A stretch of DNA of 64,000 nt from Calditerrivibrio nitroreducens DSM 19672 (lineage in GTDB: Bacteria; Chrysiogenota; Deferribacteres; Deferribacterales; Calditerrivibrionaceae), in contig NC_014758.1 of the NCBI RefSeq assembly GCF_000183405.1, positions 1,777,001 to 1,841,000 of the forward strand. The letters run 5' to 3'. The position numbers and the translations under genes are program-made. Below the pieces are notes generated by a model. It did no database searches. It was not told where the DNA came from and worked only from the letters and a program-made list of their open reading frames with translations. Within the stretch, counting starts at the first letter, position 1. Each line of letters starts with the position of its first letter. Positions 53,220-61,956 of this stretch are shown here, piece by piece.

Positions 53220-54291
53220 TATCTCTTTTATGGGTAACGAAGCTTTAATAAAATCCCTGAAAAGTAATCTCAGCTCATCCGTAAATTTTTCTGTAACGTC
53301 AAAAGCAGATGTTATCATTGTTGCCGTTGAAAACCTGGGAGATTTTAGTACATTACCAAAAAATTTTGAAAAGCCTGCCCTTTTGTGTCTAAATACCAAT
53401 GATCAACGGATAGTGCAATATATCAAAAATTATAATTTTTCAGGAATCATCCCTTTTTCTGCATCTAAAGAACAGTTGTTGAACAAGATATCAACGTTAC
53501 TATCCATTCAGCAGACCAAAACGGTAAATGAAAATGAAGTAATTAAAGCCAGGATACTTGCAAAAATAGACAACATTCCACCATTGCCTATTATAGCACA
53601 GGAGCTGTTGAAACTAACCAGAAATGACGAAACTTCACTGAAAAAAATTATAGATAAGATAAAAACTGATCAGGGGATATCATCCAAAGTATTAAAGCTG
53701 GTAAATTCCCCATTTTATGCCTTAAGAAAAGAGATCACAAGTATAGATCAGGCGGCTATGCTTATCGGTACATCCACAATTAAAAATATCGTTTTATCTG
53801 TATCCATCGAAGAATTTTACAAAAAAAACTTTTCATTGTATGGTACAACGGGTAACAGGCTATGGGAACACTCCCACCACACCGCCACAATATCTGAATT
53901 GATCGCCAAAAAACTAAAAATTGATACCGATTCATCCTACCTTGCAGGATTGATGCACGATATAGGGAAGGTGGTGCTTGTGGACTTTCTGGTAAAAGAG
54001 GTAAAAAACTCTGATGATGAAAAACAACAAACTGGTTTAACACATCCGGAGGTGGCTGCATTTGTATTGGAAAAATGGAATATTGGAAAACAGATCATAA
54101 ATAGTGTCCTGAACCATCACACCATGACGGATAATAACTTCAACGTTATACTTTATTATGCAAACTTAATCGAGAAAGATGATGAATCAAGGTTAGATCT
54201 AATAAAAGAGTTAGAAGGCAGGCTTAAAATAGATCTAACTGAATTAATCAATATATTGGCACAGTTTAGAGTGGATCATGATGATGCTTAA
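53212..54291 (+). CDS. HDOD protein with degenerate receiver-like N-terminus
   Basis: 359 residues. Residues 1-100 have receiver-like alternation (ISFMGNEALIKSLKSNL, ADVIIVAVENLGDF, PALLCLNTNDQRI, IIPFSASKEQLLNKISTLL) but lack the phosphoacceptor Asp and acidic pocket. Residues 115-320 are HDOD: NIPPLPIIAQELLKLTRNDETSLKKII, VLKLVNSPFYALR, GLMHDIGKVVLVDF and HPEVAAFVLEKWNIGKQIINSVLNHH. It is probably a signalling scaffold acting with the CheY encoded just upstream. It overlaps the SpoIIE gene by 14 nt. Confidence 0.88.
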   Translation: MVNISFMGNEALIKSLKSNLSSSVNFSVTSKADVIIVAVENLGDFSTLPKNFEKPALLCLNTNDQRIVQYIKNYNFSGIIPFSASKEQLLNKISTLLSIQQTKTVNENEVIKARILAKIDNIPPLPIIAQELLKLTRNDETSLKKIIDKIKTDQGISSKVLKLVNSPFYALRKEITSIDQAAMLIGTSTIKNIVLSVSIEEFYKKNFSLYGTTGNRLWEHSHHTATISELIAKKLKIDTDSSYLAGLMHDIGKVVLVDFLVKEVKNSDDEKQQTGLTHPEVAAFVLEKWNIGKQIINSVLNHHTMTDNNFNVILYYANLIEKDDESRLDLIKELEGRLKIDLTELINILAQFRVDHDDA

Positions 54292-55849
54292 TGAAGATAT
54301 CCTTAAAACTCTGCTAACGGATAACAAAATAGATTTTGTAAACTGCATAGAAGAATATCTTCATAATCTTAATATCAAAAAATATATAATCTGGGATATA
54401 TCAAAGAGTATAGCCACAGTGAATGTTTCAACGGTAAATGATCAATCCCTTCTTCTTTTTGCCGATATTTCAGATATAGGATATTTCTATCAAGCATGTT
54501 CCGATTTTAGTCAGCCTATAAATCTTACCGAAAACACAAGAATCTATCAGACATTTTTTTTAGAGCACAATGACACTCTACTTATGGCAGTATCTATCTG
54601 TGAACCCACAAATCTAAAATGCAAAGATCTCTACGAAATAATACCTTACCTCTCCTCCAAACTATATGACATTATTGCCTCAGAAAATCGTACAGAGATT
54701 TTTATAGAGTATCAAAAGAAAATAGATTTTATCAAGAATGCTTATGACATATTAAAATTTCTTGAGTTTGAAACTATTTTTTCAAAAGCACTGGACTTCT
54801 TCATCCAGATCTTCGATGCACAGGCAGGTTTTCTACAATATAACGACACTTTTTTGTCCATAGGGGTTGAAAAACTGGATTCGCAGGAAAATATCCATAT
54901 TAACGGTACACCATTATATGATATCGTATGCAACATCCATGCAACAGAATTCTTCGACAGTTCAATAGATTCGAGTAAGTTTCTAATAAACAACATATTT
55001 ATAATACACGAAGAAAAATATAAAATAAAAGTTGTGTTGTTTAACATTTCGACAAACTTTTACCCTGATAAAGAGTTCTCAGAAATCATTTCCCATATAA
55101 CTTCAATAGCAGTGGAAAATGCCATTAACCATCAGAAAGAATTGCAACTAAAATTAGAAGAAAATGAAATGAAAGCCACCGCCGAAATACTCAATAGTTT
55201 CGTTGATAGAGAGGTATCATTGGAATCCGATTTTTGTACTGCATACGGTGTAAGCTACCCCGCTAAACAGGCAGGTGGAGACTTTTTAGGGTTATATAAT
55301 ACTGATGAGAAAATAATCGTGTGTATTGGTGATGTATGTGGCAAAGGTTATTCCGCTGCGGTGATAACTGTTTTGATGTCCACAATGTTCCAATTTTTCA
55401 CGAAATTACAGGCTCCCAGACCTTCATCCTTTGCCCTTTACCTTTCATCATTTCTTATGCAAAAGAATTTAGATGGTAGATTTGTTACGCTATTTATCGG
55501 TGTAATAGACAAAAAAGAGCATAAAATGGAGTACATATCCCTTGGGCATGAGCCGGTGTTTATATATGACGGAGGAGATGTCAAAAGATTAGTATCAGAT
55601 TATATGCCTGCGGGGATTATAGTTGAAAAATACAAAGATTCCACAATTGAAATCAAAAAAGGTTATTCGCTATTTATATATTCCGATGGTCTTGTGGAGT
55701 ACACCAATTACGATGACCTTGAAAAAAAGGTACTTATGTGCAATACTGATGCGGAAGATTTCATAAAAAATTTATACAATGAACTGGTGATAGATAAAAA
55801 TCATCAGATGGATGATTTCACCTGCATAAAAATTGATATAAAGGGGTAA
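54278..55849 (+). CDS. SpoIIE/PP2C-type Ser phosphatase with GAF-like domain
   Basis: 523 residues. An N-terminal region of about 130 residues without a clear domain, a GAF-like domain (about 145-280), a short coiled linker (LQLKLEENEMKATAEIL), then the PP2C/SpoIIE catalytic domain: GDFLGLYNTDEKIIVCIGDVCGKGYSAAVIT, EYISLGHEPVFIYDGG, and LFIYSDGLVEYTN with the metal Asp residues. Such phosphatases usually dephosphorylate an anti-anti-sigma or STAS partner; none is encoded nearby. It overlaps the HDOD gene by 14 nt and precedes ubiE by 2 nt. Confidence 0.9.
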   Translation: MMMLNEDILKTLLTDNKIDFVNCIEEYLHNLNIKKYIIWDISKSIATVNVSTVNDQSLLLFADISDIGYFYQACSDFSQPINLTENTRIYQTFFLEHNDTLLMAVSICEPTNLKCKDLYEIIPYLSSKLYDIIASENRTEIFIEYQKKIDFIKNAYDILKFLEFETIFSKALDFFIQIFDAQAGFLQYNDTFLSIGVEKLDSQENIHINGTPLYDIVCNIHATEFFDSSIDSSKFLINNIFIIHEEKYKIKVVLFNISTNFYPDKEFSEIISHITSIAVENAINHQKELQLKLEENEMKATAEILNSFVDREVSLESDFCTAYGVSYPAKQAGGDFLGLYNTDEKIIVCIGDVCGKGYSAAVITVLMSTMFQFFTKLQAPRPSSFALYLSSFLMQKNLDGRFVTLFIGVIDKKEHKMEYISLGHEPVFIYDGGDVKRLVSDYMPAGIIVEKYKDSTIEIKKGYSLFIYSDGLVEYTNYDDLEKKVLMCNTDAEDFIKNLYNELVIDKNHQMDDFTCIKIDIKG

Positions 55850-55851
55850 TT

Positions 55852-56538
55852 TTGGAAGAGAAATCAAAACAGATTCAAAAGATGTTTAACAACATAGCAC
55901 CTAAATACGACCTTTTAAACAGACTCTTGAGCTTTAGAAGAGATGTATACTGGAGAAAAAAGTCCATTAACCTGCTGAACATATCTGATGGGATGACAAT
56001 TCTTGACCTCGCCTGCGGTACAGGCGATATGATTATACAACTTAGAAAAAAGATAAAAGATGTAAATATAATAGGTGCTGATTTCAGCAAGAATATGCTT
56101 GACATAGCAAGACAGAAAGGGGTAATGAATCCCCTTATAAATGCCGATGCCCATTATTTACCATTCAAAGATGGAAGCTTTGATAGAATCATGATTGCCT
56201 TCGGTTTTAGAAATGTGGTAAACAAAGAAATCGGTTTAAAAGAGTTATTCAGAGTGCTAAAACCTGGTGGAATCCTGTGTATTCTTGAATTTTCCCAACC
56301 GGAAGGTAAAATTTTTTCAAAAATATACAGGTTTTATTTTCAGAAAGTACTCCCATTTATCGGTGGCCTGATTTCTGGCAATAGAAACGCTTATAGCTAT
56401 CTTCCAGATTCGGTATATAAATTCCCCAAAAAGGATGATTACAAGAAGATGATACTGAATGCAGGTTTTGAAAAAGCTGATTTCAACTTTATGACATTTG
56501 GTATATGCAACGCAGCAATATGTTATAAAAAATATTAA
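55852..56538 (+). CDS. ubiE: Quinone C-methyltransferase UbiE/MenG
   Basis: SAM-dependent methylation of the demethylmenaquinone (or ubiquinone precursor) ring, the last menaquinone step. The 228 residues begin with a TTG start preceded by AAGGGG. Seen: MFNNIAPKYDLLNRLLSFRRDVYWR (UbiE signature 1), the SAM motif ILDLACGTGDM, IAFGFRNVVNKE, LFRVLKPGGILCILEFSQP and LPFIGGLISGNRNAYSYLPDSV. It starts 2 nt after the SpoIIE gene and precedes ubiD by 10 nt. Confidence 0.95.
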   Translation: MEEKSKQIQKMFNNIAPKYDLLNRLLSFRRDVYWRKKSINLLNISDGMTILDLACGTGDMIIQLRKKIKDVNIIGADFSKNMLDIARQKGVMNPLINADAHYLPFKDGSFDRIMIAFGFRNVVNKEIGLKELFRVLKPGGILCILEFSQPEGKIFSKIYRFYFQKVLPFIGGLISGNRNAYSYLPDSVYKFPKKDDYKKMILNAGFEKADFNFMTFGICNAAICYKKY

Positions 56539-56548
56539 GAGGTTTTTT

Positions 56549-57997
56549 ATGGCCTACAAAGATTTAAGAGAGTTTTTAACAAAACTTGAGCAGGAAAATG
56601 AACTTGTCAGGATCAAAGAAGAATGTGATCCAATACTTGAAATAACAGAGATTACCGACAGAGTATCAAAAAGCTACGGTCCAGCTCTTCTATTTGAAAA
56701 CCCAAAGGGGTCAGAGCACCCACTTCTGATAAACACATTTGGTTCGTTCAAAAGGATGAACATGGCTCTTGAGGTGGAAAAGCTTGATGAACTGGGTGAA
56801 AGGATCATAAACCTGATAGATCGAAATGTTCCACAAAATTTTTTCGACAAAATGAAATCCTTACCTATGCTTTTTGAACTAAACCAGATCTTCCCCAAAA
56901 TAGTAAAAAGTGGCCCCTGTAAAGAGGTTATATTAAAAGGGGACGATGTGGATCTTTTTAAATTCCCAATTCTCCAATGCTGGCCAAAAGATGCCGGGCG
57001 TTTTATTACTTTGCCCAATATTTTCACAAAGGATCCAGAAACCGGCGCAAGAAATTGCGGCATGTACCGTATGCAGGTTTATGACAAAAAGACCACAGGT
57101 ATGCACTGGCATATTCATCACCACGGAGCAGAACATTTCAGAAAAGCAAAGCGTATGGGATTAAAAAGATTGGAGGTAGCTGTATCCCTTGGGGCTGATC
57201 CTGCTGTGATATATTCCGCCACTGCCCCCGCCCCTGATGGTATAGATGAGATGTTACTTGCTGGCTTCATAAGAAAAAAACCTGTTGAACTTGTTAAGTG
57301 TGAAACGGTGGATCTTGAAGTGCCAGCAAATAGCGAGATCGTCCTCGAAGGGTATGTGGATGCGGATGAATTAAGACTTGAAGGTCCATTTGGAGATCAT
57401 ACCGGGTATTACTCACTGGCTGATATGTACCCTGTTTTTCACGTCACATGTATAACACACAGGAAAAATGCCATATACCCCACAACCATTGTAGGTAAAC
57501 CACCGATGGAAGACTGTTATATGGGGGTAGCCACCGGAAGAATATTTTTACCACTTTTGAAAAAACAGGTTCCAGAGATCGTGGACATGGCACTCCCCCT
57601 TGAAGGTGTATTCCACAACATAATGTTCATCTCCATAGACAAAAAATACCCTATGCACGCCAAAAAGATCATGAATTTTGTTTGGGGAACAGGGCAGATG
57701 ATGTTTACCAAGATGATCGTTGTTGTGGACAAAGATGTCGACGTTCAAAACACATCTGAAGTCCTCTGGAGATTGGGTAATAACGTAGATTGGAAGAGAG
57801 ACATAGTAATTATGGAAGGGCCCCTTGATGCCCTTGATCACTCATCACCATTTCCCTTCTGGGGATCAAAAATAGGGATAGATGCCACTAAGAAATGGCC
57901 ATCTGAAGGGCATACCAGAGAGTGGCCTGAGGATATCGTAATGAGTGAGGAGATTAAGAAACTGGTTGATGAAAAGTGGAAAAAACTCCGATTGTAA
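56549..57997 (+). CDS. ubiD: UbiD-family prenylated-FMN-dependent decarboxylase
   Basis: 482 residues. Decarboxylates an aromatic intermediate using the cofactor made by UbiX. Seen: YKDLREFLTKLEQENELVRIKEE start, PALLFENPKGSEHPLLINTFGS, NCGMYRMQVYDKKTTGMHWHIHHHGAEHFRKAKRMG, PFGDHTGYYSLADMYPVFHVTCI (catalytic Glu region) and TTIVGKPPMEDCYMG. In a futalosine organism it would be MqnL. The frame opens at 56498 inside ubiE; the ATG at 56549 with AAGAGG upstream is chosen. It overlaps nth by 22 nt. Confidence 0.94.
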   Translation: MAYKDLREFLTKLEQENELVRIKEECDPILEITEITDRVSKSYGPALLFENPKGSEHPLLINTFGSFKRMNMALEVEKLDELGERIINLIDRNVPQNFFDKMKSLPMLFELNQIFPKIVKSGPCKEVILKGDDVDLFKFPILQCWPKDAGRFITLPNIFTKDPETGARNCGMYRMQVYDKKTTGMHWHIHHHGAEHFRKAKRMGLKRLEVAVSLGADPAVIYSATAPAPDGIDEMLLAGFIRKKPVELVKCETVDLEVPANSEIVLEGYVDADELRLEGPFGDHTGYYSLADMYPVFHVTCITHRKNAIYPTTIVGKPPMEDCYMGVATGRIFLPLLKKQVPEIVDMALPLEGVFHNIMFISIDKKYPMHAKKIMNFVWGTGQMMFTKMIVVVDKDVDVQNTSEVLWRLGNNVDWKRDIVIMEGPLDALDHSSPFPFWGSKIGIDATKKWPSEGHTREWPEDIVMSEEIKKLVDEKWKKLRL

Positions 57998-58608
57998 ATA
58001 AATTTCTTGAGTTTTTAGATGGCAGGTTCCCCGATGCAAAATGTGAGCTGACTCATAAAAATTTGTACGAGCTTGCCATCTCCACAATATTAAGTGCCCA
58101 ATGCACCGATGAAATGGTAAATAAAATAACCCCATCTCTATTCCAGCAATACCCCGATTTTTTCTCCCTTTCAAACGCAGATATTGAGCATTTAAAACAG
58201 ATTATAAAACCCACCGGATTTTATAACAACAAAGCAAAATCTATTTTATCCCTTGCAAAAGTTGTTGTGGAAAATTACAAAGGGGAACTTCCCCTTGAAA
58301 TGGAAATTCTTGTAAAGCTACCAGGTATAGGCAGAAAAACTGCAAATGTTATTTTATCTGAATACGGCACACCATCCGGTATTGTGGTGGATACCCATGT
58401 GGCAAGGGTATCAAAAAGATTGGGGCTTACCACCTATGACGACCCGATAAAAATCGAAAAAGACCTGATAAGCTTGATCCCTGAGGATCGGTGGGGAAAA
58501 ATATCCCATCAAATCATCCATTTTGGTAGACAGATTTGCAAAGCCCGCAAACCAGAATGCAGCAATTGCGAAATGAGAGACTTTTGCTCTTATTATAAAC
58601 AACAATAA
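57976..58608 (+). CDS. nth: Endonuclease III (Nth), Fe-S DNA glycosylase/AP lyase
   Basis: Removes oxidised pyrimidines and cleaves abasic sites. The 210 residues begin at a GTG that overlaps ubiD by 22 nt. Seen: helix-hairpin-helix LPGIGRKTANVIL with the catalytic Lys, VVDTHVARVSKRLGL with the catalytic Asp, and the 4Fe-4S loop CKARKPECSNCEMRDFC (Cx6Cx2Cx5C). Last gene of the run starting at the HAD hydrolase. Confidence 0.96.
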   Translation: MEKTPIVNKFLEFLDGRFPDAKCELTHKNLYELAISTILSAQCTDEMVNKITPSLFQQYPDFFSLSNADIEHLKQIIKPTGFYNNKAKSILSLAKVVVENYKGELPLEMEILVKLPGIGRKTANVILSEYGTPSGIVVDTHVARVSKRLGLTTYDDPIKIEKDLISLIPEDRWGKISHQIIHFGRQICKARKPECSNCEMRDFCSYYKQQ

Positions 58609-58654
58609 TTTACCTTTCTTGCAGTCATTTAAAAAATTATCGTAAAAACTTCTG

Positions 58655-58682
58655 TTGAAAATCAGTTTTTACATGATAAAAT
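58655..58682 (+). promoter_or_regulatory. Promoter of the interrupted diguanylate cyclase gene
   Basis: TTGAAA (58655-58660), 16-nt spacer, TAAAAT (58677-58682), about 25 nt before the original ATG at 58707, which has AAGGTG as ribosome site. After the insertion this promoter is cut off from most of its gene. Confidence 0.5.
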
Positions 58683-58706
58683 ATAGATAGGCTTTAAGGT
58701 GATATT

Positions 58707-58759
58707 ATGGATATAATTAAAGGTAATTCTTTAAGAAGAGATATTTTTAGAATTATTTT
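58707..58759 (+). pseudogene. 5' fragment of the IS-interrupted diguanylate cyclase gene
   Basis: Start codon and the first 17 codons (MDIIKGNSLRRDIFRII) of the cyclase, with AAGGTG ribosome site, cut off by the IS element. The last 8 bases (58752-58759) are the left copy of the target duplication. Removing the IS and one duplication copy joins this frame exactly to the frame at 60013, continuing FFNSLIIVSLFGIIIGL into MEYTEITIKV. Confidence 0.88.
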
Positions 58760-58795
58760 GGTAGTGTATAATTAATTGTGTCATTGAAATCCCCC

Positions 58796-58846
58796 TTGAA
58801 GGGTTGTAGTATTTATCTACAACGAACAAGATAAAAAACCCTTCAA
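58796..58846 (+). promoter_or_regulatory. Hairpin-rich leader of the IS transposase
   Basis: TTGAAGGGTT (58796-58805) pairs with AACCCTTCAA (58837-58846), just before the AAAGGAGG ribosome site. An overlapping inner hairpin GTTGTAG (58803-58809) / CTACAAC (58817-58823) competes with it. Such leaders can block transposase translation when transcripts enter from outside the element. Confidence 0.5.
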
Positions 58847-58860
58847 AGGAGGACTTTAAA

Positions 58861-59967
58861 ATGGATAATATAATAATAAATGAATTATCCAAATATTTCA
58901 AGTCAATGATACAAGAAATAATGCTAAGTGAGAGAGAAAAATACTTGAAAGAACACTCAGAAACAAGAGGGAATGGGTACTACATAAGAACACCTAAAAC
59001 TATATTGGGTAATATGGAGCTTGAAATACCAAGAACACGTGATGGTAATTTTAAGCCATCCATAATTCCAGAGCGGAAAAGAGTTACTTTTATGTTAGAT
59101 GATGTGATAAGAGCCTTATTTACTGCTGGCTTAAGCTCAAGGAAGACAGGAGAAGTAATAAGAAACCTTATGGGTACTTCTGTATCAGCTTCGTTTGTAA
59201 GTTCCAATTTAGAGATATCAGAAGAAGTTATAAGTAAATTTATGAATAGAGAACTTACAGAAAATTATCCTGTAATTTACATAGATGCCACTTATATTTC
59301 GTTGAAGAGGGATACCGTATCTAAAGAATCTGTTTATGTGGTGTTAGGTCTTAGTACAGATGGCAGACGTGAAATATTGACATATTGTTTACCTGGTGGA
59401 GATGAGAAATCATCGGTATGGAGAGATATCTTTATAAATTTGACCAACAGAGGATTGAGAGGTGTAAAAATGGTCATTAGTGATGATTTACCTGGTATAG
59501 GAGAAGTAATTAAAGAAGTATTTCCCAATGCCGACCATCAGCTTTGCTGGTTTCATTTGAAGAAAAATATTAAGAATAAAGTCAGGAAATCAGATTTTGA
59601 TGAGATATTAAAAGAATTGGAGTATGTGTTTGAATCTAAAAACGAAGATGAAGCTAAAAGTCGGCTACAAGCCTTTATCAACAAATGGAGCAAGCTTTAT
59701 AGATACTTTAATAACTTGAGAGATAAAATAAATAGTTATTGTTACTTTTTTAAATTTCATCCTAAGTTAAGGAGTTATTTTAGTACCACAAATTGGTTAG
59801 AGAGATGTTTTAAGGAACTTAAAGACAATATAAGAATTAGGGGGTATTTTCATTCTGAAGAGAGTGCAAATAAGTTTTTATATCTATTTTTTAGTGATAA
59901 AAGTTTAAAATATAATGAAAGAAAATTAAAGTACTCAAATATAATAGAGGAGACTCTTAATGGATAA
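58861..59967 (+). CDS. IS256-family (mutator-type) DDE transposase
   Basis: 368 residues, slightly shorter than the ~390-420 common in the family but apparently intact. Seen: YIRTPKTILGNMELEIPRTRDGNF, the first catalytic Asp in YPVIYIDATYISLKRD, the second in VKMVISDDLPGIGEVI, the C/D(2)H signature ADHQLCWFHLKKN, and the catalytic Glu in TNWLERCFKELKDNIRIRGYF. GGAGG lies 6-9 nt before the ATG. It is encoded alone within the element, in the same direction as the interrupted gene. Confidence 0.95.
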   Translation: MDNIIINELSKYFKSMIQEIMLSEREKYLKEHSETRGNGYYIRTPKTILGNMELEIPRTRDGNFKPSIIPERKRVTFMLDDVIRALFTAGLSSRKTGEVIRNLMGTSVSASFVSSNLEISEEVISKFMNRELTENYPVIYIDATYISLKRDTVSKESVYVVLGLSTDGRREILTYCLPGGDEKSSVWRDIFINLTNRGLRGVKMVISDDLPGIGEVIKEVFPNADHQLCWFHLKKNIKNKVRKSDFDEILKELEYVFESKNEDEAKSRLQAFINKWSKLYRYFNNLRDKINSYCYFFKFHPKLRSYFSTTNWLERCFKELKDNIRIRGYFHSEESANKFLYLFFSDKSLKYNERKLKYSNIIEETLNG

Positions 59968-60012
59968 AAATGCTTCAAGGGTGATGGTTGACACAATTAA
60001 GTTGACATTACC

Positions 60013-61557
60013 ATTATTTTCTTTAATTCTTTAATCATCGTATCGCTTTTTGGGATTATAATCGGTTTAATGGAATATACGGAAATTACGATAAAGGTTG
60101 ATTCCTATCTAACACAAAAAAATCTATCTTATAAGTACTTAATAGAAGGTTACTTTACAAAAATGCATAATTATATCAGAATATTAGCATCTGATTCACA
60201 TGTGAAAAATCTTTTTTCAAATAAAGATAATAAAAAATATGTTTTAAATCTTTTATTAAATTTTGAAAACTCTGATAGAGACATAAACTATATCTATATT
60301 GGACATCCCGATGGATCATTGGTTATCAACAATTACGAACCACCTGATGGTTTCAACTCGACAGTGCGGCCATGGGATAAAATAGCTTTAAAAAATAATC
60401 CAGAAATCTCAGAAGGGCTTCCCTATCAGGAAATTAAAACAAAAGAGTGGTTGGTATCTCTCAGCAAGGTCTTAATAGATGATCATAACAATGTAAGTGG
60501 AGTAATTGCAATCGATACAAGTTTACAGAGGCTTATAAACATCTTAAATAATAAAAATGATACCCTTTTTGAATCTCAAAATACTTTCGTAATAACAAAT
60601 AATGGGGACATAATCATTCACAAAGATACTGAAATGCTCAGAAAAAATTTTTATGAAATCTGTAAAACAGCTTCAGTAAATTCCAGATCTGAATACACTT
60701 TTAAAAACTTAAAGAAGATCTATGTTGTAAACGATATTAACACAGTCCACTGGAGAGTCATTACTGAAATTGATAAAAGTGAATTAGTCTTTCACATTTT
60801 GAAAAGATTTGCACTGGCAATTATTATCGTAATATCATGTACTATCCTTATTGGCTTGATATTAAGTAAAATTTTAGGGGAAAGAATAATAAGACCTATT
60901 TTAAATTTGAAAAAACGCACCCAGCTAATTTTAGATAGGGAAACGATTACCTCCGATTATCTATACCCAAATAATGAGATTGGACAAATTGCAAAAGATT
61001 TAGAAAATATAACTTTAGATGCCATCTATCTTAAAAATAAAGAGTTGCATGATTTGAATGATAAACTAAAAGCCCTGTCTGAGACTGACCAGCTAACCGG
61101 TTTGTATAACAGGAGAAAACTTGAAATGCATCTACATCATGAATTCACAAGATATTTAAGATACAGAGGAGTTTTTTCAATAATTCTTTTTGATGTGGAC
61201 AACTTTAAATCAATAAACGACAACTACGGCCATAGTACAGGTGATTTCGTATTAAAAGAATTATCTACATTGCTAAAAAAACATCTAAGGGAATCTGATT
61301 TACCAGCCAGATGGGGTGGTGAAGAATTTCTTATACTCTGCCCTGAAACAAATGGACAAAACGCATTAATTATTGCAGAAAAAATTAGAAAGATTGTAAG
61401 TGAATATGACTTTGGTATCGACAGGGCAGTGACAATTAGTTTGGGAATTGCGGAAATCGATGAAAACACTCCAAACATAGATTCTCTTCTGGTAAAAGCC
61501 GACAAAAATCTTTACAAAGCAAAAAATTCAGGCAAAAATTGTACTGTTTTTCAATAG
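60013..61557 (+). pseudogene. Diguanylate cyclase, 3' part of the IS-split gene (open frame 60070-61557)
   Basis: Most of a membrane diguanylate cyclase that makes c-di-GMP. From the internal ATG at 60070, 495 residues remain: an extracytoplasmic Cache-like sensor (about 15-235), membrane segment FALAIIIVISCTILIGLIL, HAMP-like linker (RPILNLKKRTQLI), and a GGDEF domain with LTGLYNRRKLE, the active site RWGGEEFLIL, and the inhibitory I-site RESD just upstream. The insertion removed the start codon and split off the first membrane helix (FFNSLIIVSLFGIIIGL) from its promoter. Without that helix the sensor may not be exported. Translation from 60070 is possible but lacks a good ribosome site. Confidence 0.85.
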
Positions 61558-61956
61558 ATTATATACTAATCAAAACAATTAAAACCACTTTGATATAAAA
61601 TTATCTCCAAGACATTCATACCTATAAACTTAAATTAAAATTTAATATAAACTACCTTTCATCTTGTTAAATCATATAACATCACTCCATTTTTATGATT
61701 TGATCTTGTATTTTCAATAATCTATGCTTGAAAAAGCCTCCAGAATAAAACGTTGAAACGTTAGAACGTTAAAACGTTGAACTTTGAACATAGAACGTTG
61801 AACATAGAACATTGAACGTTGAACCTTGAACTTATTTTAGGGGTGCAAAAAATGGGGTGATGCCAGTAAAACGTATGTTGACAATTATAACAAATAGTAG
61901 TAAGAAAATTAGAACTATAGTTTAAATATAGTTAAATTTTTCAAATGGGGTTATAT
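61558..61956. other. Intergenic region with heptamer repeats
   Basis: About 390 bases without a credible gene. It holds the AACGTTG tandem array (61747-61833) and a TTGACA at 61878-61883 without a convincing -10 partner. No clear terminator follows the cyclase gene. Confidence 0.5.
61747..61833 (+). repeat. Degenerate 7-bp tandem repeat (consensus AACGTTG)
   Basis: About twelve units in a row, e.g. AACGTTG, AACTTTG, AACATAG, AACGTTG, AACATAG, AACATTG, AACGTTG, AACCTTG; the first few units are 8-9 bp long. The unit contains the palindrome AACGTT. No spacers, so it is not a CRISPR. It lies between the cyclase and the SulP gene. Confidence 0.85.

Larger units (their letters stand above)
58760..60012 (+). 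mobile_element. IS256-family insertion sequence, complete (1253 bp)
   Basis: The ends are imperfect inverted repeats: the left begins GGTAGTGTATAATTAATTGT, and the right, read inward, begins GGTAATGTCAACTTAATTGT; both continue through GTC A and later CCCTTGAAG. The element is flanked by a perfect 8-bp direct duplication ATTATTTT (58752-58759 and 60013-60020), as expected for IS256. The transposase is intact and has its own GGAGG. The identical duplication and intact frame suggest a recent insertion. Confidence 0.95.

Noticed and set aside
59988-60035. Outward hybrid promoter from the right IS end driving the cyclase remainder
   Set aside because: Two TTGACA boxes are present, but the nearest TTTAAT boxes are at unsuitable spacing (14, 22 or 28 nt), so activity is not supported by sequence alone.
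61747-61833. CRISPR array
   Set aside because: Units are 7 bp, contiguous and degenerate, with no spacers and no cas genes nearby.
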